DNA of 64,000 nucleotides from Pseudokineococcus lusitanus. Lineage in GTDB: Bacteria; Actinomycetota; Actinomycetes; Actinomycetales; Quadrisphaeraceae. A program made the position numbers and the translations under genes. The stretch spans positions 310,001-374,000 of the forward strand of contig NZ_RJKN01000003.1 of the NCBI RefSeq assembly GCF_003751265.1. The letters run 5' to 3'. Every line of letters starts with the position of its first letter. Position 1 is the stretch's first letter. A model generated the notes under the pieces. That model saw nothing but the letters and a program-made list of their open reading frames with translations, was not told the DNA's origin and did no database searches. Positions 57,460 to 64,000 of this stretch are shown in pieces.

Positions 57460-58679
57460 CCCTGCTCCAGCCAGGCGACGACGCCGCCCCGCAGGTGGCG
57501 GACGTGACGGAAACCGCTGTCCTGCAGCTGCTCCGCGACGAGCAGCGAGCGCACGCCGGTGGCGCAGCAGACGACGACGGGGGCGTCGCGGTCCAGCCCG
57601 GCGAGGGTGCCGCCCGGCGCGAGCGCGCCCGGCTGCCGCCCCGGGGCCGCGAGCATCTCGTGGAGGTCGACGCCCAGCCCGCCCGGCACGGGCGCCGCCG
57701 CGCGCTCGGCGCGGCCGCGCACGTCGACGACGGCGGTCCCGGCGGCCACGAGGTCGTCCAGCTCCTCGGGCCCGACCTCCTCGACGGGGGGCCGCGCGGC
57801 CGGCACGACCTGGCCGTGGTCGCCGCGGGGGGCCCCCGGCGACGCGGACGACGGCGACGCCTCCTCCCCGCCCCCGGCGGGGCGCGCGGCGGCCCGTCCT
57901 CCCGCGCGGACGGGCACCTCGCGCCAGGTCATGGCGAGGCCGTCGAGGACGGCGACGCGCCCGACGAGGGGGCGCCCGGCCCCGGTGAGGACCTTGACGA
58001 CCTCGGTGGCCATGACCGACCCGACGAGCCCGCACACCGCCCCGAGGACGCCGGCCTCCGCGCAGGACGCGACCGACCCCTCGGGGGGCGGCGCGGGGAA
58101 GAGGTCGCGGTAGCCCGGGCCCCGCCCCGGCCAGAAGACGCTCACCTGGCCGTCCCAGCGCAGGACCGACCCCCACACCTCCGGGACGCCGGCGGCCTCG
58201 CAGGCGTCGGCGACGAGGTAGCGGGTGGGGAAGTTGTCGGCGCCGTCGACGACGAGGTCGTAGCCGCGCACGAGCTCGAGCACCCGGTCGGGGTCCGCCA
58301 GGCGCTCGGCGTGCGCCACGACCTCCACGCCCGGGTCGAGGGCCGCGAGCGCCCGGGCGGCGCTGGCGGTCTTGGGCTCCCCGACGTCGGCCGTGCCGTG
58401 CAGGAGCTGGCGCTGCAGGTTGGAGACGGCGACGACGTCGTCGTCGACGACGCCGAGGCGGCCGACGCCCGCCGCCGCGAGGTAGCCGAGCACCGGGGAG
58501 CCGAGCCCGCCCGCGCCGACGACGAGCACGCGGGCCCCCGCGAGGCGCCGCTGCCCCTCCTCGCCGAGGCCGGGCAGGACGAGGTGGCGCACGGCGCGCC
58601 GCCGCTGGGCGGGCGTCAGCGCGGCGACGGGCGCGACGAGCGGCGGCAGGCCCCCGGCGCCCGGGGCGGGCGCGCTCAC
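57456..58679 (-). CDS. moeZ: MoeZ/MoeB-like adenylyltransferase-sulfurtransferase
   Basis: 407 residues: a ThiF/MoeB activating domain (GAGGLGSPVLGYL, about 50-62; DNFPTRYLVADAC; SCAEAGVLG) fused to a C-terminal rhodanese domain with active-site Cys in VVVCCATGVRS (about 380). It activates and sulfurates small ubiquitin-like carriers (MoaD, CysO, ThiS types) for molybdenum cofactor, thiamine or cysteine synthesis. GTG at 58679 overlaps the next stop (GTGA). Confidence 0.93.
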   Translation of the reverse strand: MSAPAPGAGGLPPLVAPVAALTPAQRRRAVRHLVLPGLGEEGQRRLAGARVLVVGAGGLGSPVLGYLAAAGVGRLGVVDDDVVAVSNLQRQLLHGTADVGEPKTASAARALAALDPGVEVVAHAERLADPDRVLELVRGYDLVVDGADNFPTRYLVADACEAAGVPEVWGSVLRWDGQVSVFWPGRGPGYRDLFPAPPPEGSVASCAEAGVLGAVCGLVGSVMATEVVKVLTGAGRPLVGRVAVLDGLAMTWREVPVRAGGRAAARPAGGGEEASPSSASPGAPRGDHGQVVPAARPPVEEVGPEELDDLVAAGTAVVDVRGRAERAAAPVPGGLGVDLHEMLAAPGRQPGALAPGGTLAGLDRDAPVVVCCATGVRSLLVAEQLQDSGFRHVRHLRGGVVAWLEQG

Positions 58680-59470
58680 GGGTGCGGCCAGGGGTTGGCG
58701 GCGCAGCCCTGCAGGCCCTTGGTCTGCTGGAGCATGACCGGCGCGGGCTCGCCCTCGCCCGGGCAGCCGACGTGGCCGTGCCCGAGCGTGTGGCCGACCT
58801 CGTGCGAGACGAGGTACTGCCGGTAGCCGGCGCGGTCCTCGCCGTAGGCCTCGGCGCCCTCGACCCACCGGTACCAGGTGAGGACGGCGACGTCCCCGAC
58901 GGCGCACGACAGCCGTCCGCGGGTGCGCAGCGGGGCGCACAGGTCGTCGGTGAGGTCGGGGCCGGCGACGACGACGGTGAGGTCCGGCGCGGGCGACCCC
59001 TCGGCGTCGTCGGTCCGGGCGAAGGCCCAGCCGTCGGGCGCCCACCCCCGCTCGTCCTGCAGCGCGGCCATGACGGTCCCGGCGACGGCCTCGTGGTCGG
59101 CGGGCAGCCCCTCCTCCACCTGGACGCGGGTCTGCACGACCCGCGCCCCCTCGGCCGCGGGGGCCGCGGCCGACGTCCCGGGGACGGTGACGCGGCGCCC
59201 CGTGCCCGCGTCCGGCACCCGCCGCTCGAGCACCCCGGCGGCCCGGTCCGGGTCGGCGTCCACCGGGTCCGGCGCCGAGGCCGCCGTGGTCGCGGGCGAG
59301 CGGGCGGCCGTGGCCGACGGCGACGGCGGGACGGGGGCGGCCGCCGGGGCCTGCGGGGCGGGCGCCGCGTCCTCGCGGGAGACCGCGGCGGCGGTGCTGA
59401 CGGCGGCCACGAGCAGCAGGCCGCCGGCCAGGACCTGGCGGCGGCGACGGACGACCCGACGGCTCACCAC
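58676..59470 (-). CDS. DUF3152 secreted metzincin-like protein
   Basis: 264 residues. An N-terminal transmembrane or signal segment (RRVVRRRRQVLAGGLLLVAAV) is followed by an Ala/Pro-rich linker, then the DUF3152 domain with SHEVGHTLGHGHVGCPG (about residue 232), an HExxHxxGxxH zinc motif, and VMLQQTKGLQGCA. A protease role is inferred; none is shown. GTG at 59470, 7 bases after TAGGCT. Matches the Rv3207c position. Confidence 0.87.
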   Translation of the reverse strand: MVSRRVVRRRRQVLAGGLLLVAAVSTAAAVSREDAAPAPQAPAAAPVPPSPSATAARSPATTAASAPDPVDADPDRAAGVLERRVPDAGTGRRVTVPGTSAAAPAAEGARVVQTRVQVEEGLPADHEAVAGTVMAALQDERGWAPDGWAFARTDDAEGSPAPDLTVVVAGPDLTDDLCAPLRTRGRLSCAVGDVAVLTWYRWVEGAEAYGEDRAGYRQYLVSHEVGHTLGHGHVGCPGEGEPAPVMLQQTKGLQGCAANPWPHP

Positions 59471-59477
59471 GGTCCCG

Positions 59478-59483
59478 AGCCTA
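59478..59483 (-). promoter_or_regulatory. -10 element of leaderless DUF3152 gene
   Basis: TAGGCT on the minus strand, 7 bases before the GTG at 59470. Confidence 0.5.
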
Positions 59484-59606
59484 CGATCGACGCCGCCGCC
59501 CGCCGGGGCCGCGCCCGTCCACGGCGCGCCGCCGGCGGCCCGGCGGCCCGGCGGCGCACCGCGGGGCCCACGACGGCCCGGGACGGCGAGCGGCGGAGGT
59601 GCGCGG

Positions 59607-60395
59607 GTGAGCGGCAGGCGGCGCCCCGCGCCCGAGGACGTCCCCGACGTCACGCCCCCCGCGCCCGCGGGGCCCGAGGTCCCCGCCGACGGCGACGACG
59701 CGCGCCCGGCGGCGCCCGCGCGGCTGGGGCGGGCCGACCGGCGCGCCCAGCTCCTCGCGGCCGCGCAGCGGCTCTTCGCGCGGGCCGGCTACCACGGCAC
59801 CGGCATGGACGCGATCGCCCAGCGGGCCGGCATCACGAAGCCGGTGCTCTACCGCCACTTCCCCGGCAAGCGGGACCTCTACCTCGCCGTCGTGGAGCGC
59901 TCGTGCGCCGACCTCGAGGCCGCCGTCCGCGCCGCGCTCGCGCCGCCGCCCGACGGCGTCGCCGACAACCGCCTCCGCGTGGCGCAGACGGTCGACGCGT
60001 ACTTCGCCTTCGTCGACGAGGACCTCGGCGCCCGGCTCGTCTTCGAGTCCGACCTCACGAGCGACGCCGCGGTCCGCGCGCGGCTCGCCGCCCTCGAGGC
60101 GGCCTGCGCGGCCGCCGTCACCGACGCCGTCGTCGCCGACACCGCCCTGCCGGTGGCGGGCGCCCGCGTCCTCGCGGTGGCGCTGGCGGGCAGCGCCCAG
60201 GTCGCCGCCCGCTCGTGGGTGGCGGGGGGCCGCGAGGTCCCGCGCGAGGAGGCCGCGGCCCTCATCACCTCGCTGGTGTGGCGGGGCCTGCGGGGCCTGC
60301 CCCGCGTGGACCGGCCCGCGGACCGCCCCGCCGGGCGGGCGGACGGGCACGGCACCGACGGGCCGGGCGGGCCGACGTCGGGGACGCCGGACTAG
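59607..60395 (+). CDS. TetR family regulator
   Basis: 262 residues. A disordered Pro/Asp-rich N-terminus (1-42) precedes the TetR helix-turn-helix (RADRRAQLLAAAQRLFARAGYHGTGMDAIAQRAGITKPVLYRHFPGK region, about 43-90); the C-terminal ligand domain is alpha-helical and the tail is low complexity. Inducer unknown. GTG at 59607 with GGAGG nearby. Divergent from the DUF3152 gene, as in the Rv3207c-Rv3208 pair. Confidence 0.9.
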   Translation: MSGRRRPAPEDVPDVTPPAPAGPEVPADGDDARPAAPARLGRADRRAQLLAAAQRLFARAGYHGTGMDAIAQRAGITKPVLYRHFPGKRDLYLAVVERSCADLEAAVRAALAPPPDGVADNRLRVAQTVDAYFAFVDEDLGARLVFESDLTSDAAVRARLAALEAACAAAVTDAVVADTALPVAGARVLAVALAGSAQVAARSWVAGGREVPREEAAALITSLVWRGLRGLPRVDRPADRPAGRADGHGTDGPGGPTSGTPD

Positions 60396-60494
60396 GTTCG
60401 GGCGCGTCGGCGTTCCCCGCCACGGGCCCTGCCCGTCCCGGCGACCGGCGCCCCGCCGGCCCCGAGCACCGCGAGACACCAGAGGAGAGCAGCC

Positions 60495-60719
60495 GTGGAG
60501 ATCCGCATCGGCGTCCAGAACGTCGCCCGAGAGATCGTCCTGGAGTCCGACCAGGAGCCGGACGAGGTCGCCCGCCTCGTCGAGGCCGCCGTCAACGACG
60601 GCGCCGCCCTCCAGCTCGTCGACGAGAAGGGCCGCCGCGTCCTCGTCCCCGCGGGCGTCCTCGGCTACGTCGAGGTCGCCGGCGAGACGGCGCGACGGGT
60701 GGGCTTCGGCTCCGCCTGA
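60495..60719 (+). CDS. DUF3107 protein
   Basis: 74 residues opening MEIRIGVQNVAREIVLESDQ (written with initiator Met), then PDEVARLVEAAVNDGAALQL and RVLVPAGVLGYVEVA: the DUF3107 pattern seen in Rv3208A. Function unknown. GTG at 60495 preceded by GAGGAGA. Confidence 0.88.
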   Translation: MEIRIGVQNVAREIVLESDQEPDEVARLVEAAVNDGAALQLVDEKGRRVLVPAGVLGYVEVAGETARRVGFGSA

Positions 60720-60868
60720 CCGTCCGTCCGGAGCAGCCGTCGGTCGTGCCCTCCGTCCCGAGATGCGGGAGGTGCGCGGGTCTGCCACCGTCTCCGCGTC
60801 ACCGGGCGTGACCGACGACCCGCAGGGTCGGGCATCGGTCGTCGCCCCACCTACAGAGAGGCACTGTC

Positions 60869-61138
60869 ATGACTGTCGGCGGAATCATCAGCGCGATCGT
60901 GGTCGGCCTCGTCATCGGGGCCCTGGCGCGCCTCGTGCTGCCGGGCAAGCAGAACATCAGCATCGTGCTCACGATCCTCATCGGGATCGTGGCGGCCTTC
61001 ATCGGCACGGCCATCGCGGGCGCGATCGTCGACACGAACGGCTTCTCGTTCGTGCAGCTCATCATCCAGGTCGTGCTCGCCGTCATCGGCGTCGCGATCG
61101 TCGGTGGCGTCAGCGGCCGGAAGGCCGTCGGCCGCTGA
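60869..61138 (+). CDS. GlsB/YeaQ/YmgE family membrane protein
   Basis: 89 residues, three hydrophobic helices (GGIISAIVVGLVIGALARLV, VLTILIGIVAAFIGTAIAGAI and VVLAVIGVAIVGG), with LVLPGKQNIS in the first loop, the signature of transglycosylase-associated membrane proteins. Cellular role unclear; often stress induced. ATG at 60869 preceded by AGAGAGG. A hairpin follows. Confidence 0.88.
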   Translation: MTVGGIISAIVVGLVIGALARLVLPGKQNISIVLTILIGIVAAFIGTAIAGAIVDTNGFSFVQLIIQVVLAVIGVAIVGGVSGRKAVGR

Positions 61139-61154
61139 CCACCCGCACCACCGC

Positions 61155-61188
61155 CGAGGCCGTCGCCCCCACGGGGGCGGCGGCCTCG
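61155..61188 (+). terminator. terminator after GlsB gene
   Basis: Stem of about 16 bp (CGAGGCCG on the outer arm, CGCCCCC inside), one U-G pair, tiny loop, 17 bases after the stop. Confidence 0.8.
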
Positions 61189-61361
61189 TCGCGTCCCGGG
61201 CCGGGCCGGGCCGCTACCCTGTGGCGGACCACGCCTACGCCCGGTCGTCGAGAGCGATCGGCCGCCACCCCCGGCGCGTGAGGCCCGTGTGGTGCGGAGC
61301 GCCCTGGCAGCGCCCGGCCCGCGTGCGGCCCCGCCCGACGACCCGAAGGCCCTCGACCCCC

Positions 61362-63167
61362 ATGACGACCGACACCACCGCCTCCGCCGAGCCCTCCGAC
61401 GGCGCCGGCACCGCCGACCTCGCCGACGTCGCCGTCGAGACGCTCGACGCCCCCGCTCCCGACGAGGTCCCCGCCCTCGTGCCGACCTTCGTCGAGCACG
61501 GCGTGCAGCAGGCCATCGCCGACGCGCTGCTCGCCAAGGGCATCGAGCGCCCCTTCCCCATCCAGGCGATGACGCTGCCCGTGGCCCTGTCCGGCCACGA
61601 CATCATCGGCCAGGCCAAGACCGGCACCGGCAAGACGCTGGGATTCGGCATCCCCGCCGTCCAGCGCGCCGTCGGACCGGGCGAGGAGGGCTTCGACGAC
61701 CTCCTCGAGCCGGGCGCCCCGCAGGCCCTCGTCGTCGTCCCGACGCGCGAGCTCGCCGTCCAGGTCTCCGGGGACCTCACGGCCGCCGCCGCGCTCCGCT
61801 CGGTCCGCGTGCTCACCATCTACGGCGGCCGCGCCTACGAGCCGCAGGTCGAGGCGCTGGAGAAGGGCGTCGAGGTCGTCGTCGGCACCCCGGGCCGCCT
61901 GCTCGACCTGGCGTCCCAGGGCAAGCTCCGCCTGGGCCACGCCCGCACGGTCGTCCTCGACGAGGCGGACGAGATGCTCGACCTGGGCTTCCTGCCCGAC
62001 GTCGAGAAGCTCCTCGCCATGACGCCGGCCGGCCGCCAGACCATGCTCTTCTCCGCGACCATGCCCGGCCCGGTCGTGGCGCTCGCGCGGCGCTACATGA
62101 CGCAGCCGACGCACATCCGGGCCAGCGAGCCCGACGACGCCGGCGCCGTCGTCAAGGCCATCCGACAGGTCGTCTACCGCGCCCACGCGATGGACAAGGT
62201 GGAGGTCCTCGCGCGCCTCCTCCAGGCCGAGGGCCGCGGGCTGACGATCGTCTTCACCCGGACCAAGCGCACCGCCGCCAAGGTGGCCGACGACCTCGTC
62301 GAGCGCGGCTTCGCCGCCGGCGCGCTGCACGGCGATCTCGGCCAGGGCGCGCGCGAGCAGGCGCTGCGCGCCTTCCGCAGCGGCAAGGTCGACATCCTCG
62401 TGGCCACGGACGTCGCGGCCCGCGGCATCGACGTCACGGACGTCACCCACGTCGTCAACTACCAGTGCCCCGAGGACGACAAGACGTACGTCCACCGCAT
62501 CGGCCGCACGGGCCGCGCGGGCCAGAAGGGCACCGCCGTCACCTTCGTCGACTGGGACGACGTCCCCCGCTGGGGCCTCATCGACAAGACCCTGGGCCTC
62601 GGCCACCCCGAGGCCGTCGAGACGTACTCCACGTCGCCGCACCTCTACTCCGACCTCGGCATCCCCGAGGGGACGACCGGCCGGCTCCCCCGCAGCCGGC
62701 GCACCCGCGCCGGCCTCGACGCCGAGGTGCTCGAGGACCTCGGCGAGACCGGGCGCGGCCCGCGGGGGCGCGACGGCGACCGGGGCGACCGGCAGGGCGG
62801 CGGGCGCTCCGGCGGCCGCGGCCGTGACGGCGGGCGCGGCGAGGGCGGCCGCGACGGCGGGCGTCCGGCGGGCGCACCCGCCGAGCAGGGCGAGGGCGAC
62901 GGCGCGCGACGCCGTCCCCGCCGCCGCACCCGCGGCGGCGCGGCCACCGGCGAGGACGGCGCCGCGGCGCGGGCCACCGCGTCCGGCGACCCCGCCGGCA
63001 CCGCCGACGCGGCGGACGCCGGTGCCACGGGCGAGGCGGGCGACGCCGCCCGCCGGCCCCGTCGCCGCCGGGGCGGCCGGGGCGGTCGGGGCCGCTCGGG
63101 CGACGCCGCGGGCGCCGCGCAGGGCACCACCCAGGCCCCCGGCCAGGCCGCGGGCGCCGAGGGCTGA
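61362..63167 (+). CDS. DEAD-box RNA helicase (RhlE/CsdA type)
   Basis: 601 residues. Q motif PFPIQAMTLPVAL, motif I AKTGTGKT, PTRELAVQ, motif II VLDEADEML, motif III SAT, HRIGRTGRAG. The C-terminus (about 420-601) is a basic RGG/Gly/Ala-rich tail, common for RNA binding. ATG at 61362. A TACCCT at 61215 could be the -10, giving a leader near 135 bases. Orthologue of Rv3211. Confidence 0.94.
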   Translation: MTTDTTASAEPSDGAGTADLADVAVETLDAPAPDEVPALVPTFVEHGVQQAIADALLAKGIERPFPIQAMTLPVALSGHDIIGQAKTGTGKTLGFGIPAVQRAVGPGEEGFDDLLEPGAPQALVVVPTRELAVQVSGDLTAAAALRSVRVLTIYGGRAYEPQVEALEKGVEVVVGTPGRLLDLASQGKLRLGHARTVVLDEADEMLDLGFLPDVEKLLAMTPAGRQTMLFSATMPGPVVALARRYMTQPTHIRASEPDDAGAVVKAIRQVVYRAHAMDKVEVLARLLQAEGRGLTIVFTRTKRTAAKVADDLVERGFAAGALHGDLGQGAREQALRAFRSGKVDILVATDVAARGIDVTDVTHVVNYQCPEDDKTYVHRIGRTGRAGQKGTAVTFVDWDDVPRWGLIDKTLGLGHPEAVETYSTSPHLYSDLGIPEGTTGRLPRSRRTRAGLDAEVLEDLGETGRGPRGRDGDRGDRQGGGRSGGRGRDGGRGEGGRDGGRPAGAPAEQGEGDGARRRPRRRTRGGAATGEDGAAARATASGDPAGTADAADAGATGEAGDAARRPRRRRGGRGGRGRSGDAAGAAQGTTQAPGQAAGAEG

Positions 63168-63256
63168 CGGGTGCGCCCGGCGGCCCTCCCCGGCCGCCGG
63201 GCGTCCCCCGCCGTCCCGTCGCCCGGCACGCGGGCGACGTGGTGCACAATCGCGAC

Positions 63257-63655
63257 GTGCACCTGATCGCCGAGCTCGAGGCCGACCCGGCCGAGGTGCC
63301 GCGGGCCCGCCGCCTGCTCGGTGAGCGGCTCGTGGCCTGGCGGGTCGACGAGGACAGCGCCGACACCGTCCTGCTCCTCTTCTCCGAGCTCGTCACCAAC
63401 GCCGTCCGCCACGGCGAGCCGCCCGTGCAGGTCCACGCCGGCGTCGACGACGGCGTCTTCCGCGTCGAGGTGGACGACGGCAGCGACGTCCCCGTCGCCC
63501 CGCAGGAGCCCGACGTCGACGACGTCGGCGGTCGCGGGCTCCAGCTCGTCGAGATGCTCTCCACCGCCTGGGGCTCCCGCCGCTCCACCACCCGCCCCGC
63601 GGGCCGCCGGCCCGGCAAGTGCGTGTGGTTCGAGCTCGCGCTGGCCGCCTCGTGA
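63257..63655 (+). CDS. RsbW-like ATPase (HATPase, anti-sigma regulator type)
   Basis: 132 residues: Bergerat fold with ADTVLLLFSELVTNAVRHG (N box, about 34-52) and VGGRGLQLVEML (G box). Such proteins act as serine kinases/anti-sigma factors in actinobacteria. No sigma or antagonist gene adjoins. Start choice GTG 63257: CACAAT lies 7 bases upstream, as for leaderless genes; two GTG codons at 63239 and 63242 are alternatives. Confidence 0.85.
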   Translation: MHLIAELEADPAEVPRARRLLGERLVAWRVDEDSADTVLLLFSELVTNAVRHGEPPVQVHAGVDDGVFRVEVDDGSDVPVAPQEPDVDDVGGRGLQLVEMLSTAWGSRRSTTRPAGRRPGKCVWFELALAAS

Positions 63656-63707
63656 GCCGTCCGGCCAGCGGCCGGACCCCCCGCACCCCCCGTACCGCGG
63701 CGCAGCC

Positions 63708-64000
63708 GTGAGCGCCCCCTCCGGCGGCGCCGGCGACCCCGGTCTCTACGGGCCCTCGTCGGTCACCTGGCGCCTGCACGCCGACCCGCTGCTCGCCGTC
63801 GCCGGGCTCCGCGCCCTCGTGCTGCAGGCCCTGCACCCCCTGGCCATGGCCGGCGTCGACCAGCACTCCCGCTTCCGCGCCGACCCGTGGGGCCGTCTCA
63901 CGACCACGGCGGCCTTCGTCACCGCGACGACCTACGGCACGACCGCCGAGGCCCGTGCCCTCGGCGACCGGGTCCGGCGCGTCCACCGCACCGTGCGGGG
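63708..64000 (+). CDS. DUF2236 (oxygenase MpaB-like) protein, partial
   Basis: 97 residues before the window ends. The start GTG AGC GCC gives SAPSGGAGDPGLYGPSSV, then TWRLHADPLLAVAGLRALVLQ, ALHPLAMAGVDQHS and RADPWGRLTTTAAFV, the conserved opening of DUF2236 (MpaB-like, heme-dependent in studied members). Activity unknown. It lies 52 bases after the ATPase gene. Confidence 0.9.
   Translation, partial: MSAPSGGAGDPGLYGPSSVTWRLHADPLLAVAGLRALVLQALHPLAMAGVDQHSRFRADPWGRLTTTAAFVTATTYGTTAEARALGDRVRRVHRTVR

Overview
This is a very GC-rich chromosomal window (third codon positions almost all G or C, many GTG starts, dense 4-base stop/start overlaps) from a high-GC Gram-positive bacterium (Actinomycetota). 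The order hom-thrC-thrB-rho-rpmE-prfA-prmC-sua5-wecA-atpI-atpBEFHA, a whiB7-uvrD2-mrx1-nudC-adnBA-ATL-moeZ-DUF3152-tetR-DUF3107-rhlE stretch and an ftsEX-smpB-ssrA cluster are classic actinobacterial blocks. The amount of non-shared filler suggests a free-living soil or rock actinobacterium, possibly of the Kineosporiales, but the genus cannot be fixed from the sequence alone.

Layout. 1-4.3 kb (minus): F0F1 ATP synthase operon (atpI, a second small membrane protein, atpB, E, F, H, start of atpA), preceded by a perfect CRP/GlxR-type palindrome at 4410-4429. 4.4-8.5 kb (minus): WecA-like transferase, Sua5, PrmC and RF1, overlapping end to end. 8.6-15.5 kb (minus): rpmE, rho and the threonine operon hom-thrC-thrB. 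15.7-22.6 kb (minus): DEAH helicase, DUF3039, YqgE, ACT-domain malic enzyme and an ABC-2 exporter. 22.7-33.6 kb: ferritin-like diiron protein, ene-reductase, phosphoketolase, FdhA-type dehydrogenase with a coupled APC permease, RNase Z and an FAD reductase. 33.6-42.3 kb: tmRNA, two stand-alone oxidoreductases, smpB, a PcsB/EnvC-like M23 protein, ftsX, ftsE, prfB and AIM24. 42.4-64 kb: whiB7 with a long leader, UvrD2, mycoredoxin, NudC, kinase-like proteins, AdnAB, ATL, MoeZ, DUF3152, TetR, DUF3107, GlsB, RhlE-type helicase, an RsbW-like ATPase and the start of a DUF2236 protein.

How it fits together. The window carries energy conversion (ATP synthase), translation termination and rescue (RF1, RF2, PrmC, tmRNA, SmpB), tRNA modification (Sua5), transcription termination (Rho), divisome-linked wall hydrolysis (FtsEX with the M23 protein) and double-strand-break resection (AdnAB, UvrD2). 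The most notable regulatory element is the whiB7 locus: an A5 tract, a -35/-10 promoter, a 108-codon leader ORF, a 16-bp hairpin, then whiB7. That is the architecture of an antibiotic-sensing attenuator.

Unusual sequence structure includes: (i) a 41-bp-period repeat family at two distant loci; (ii) a 27-bp tandem hairpin array upstream of hom; (iii) at least four genes whose conserved N-termini appear to require a CTG start overlapping the preceding stop codon; and (iv) a dozen GTG/ATG starts lying 6-8 bases after a TANNNT hexamer, which indicates widespread leaderless transcription.
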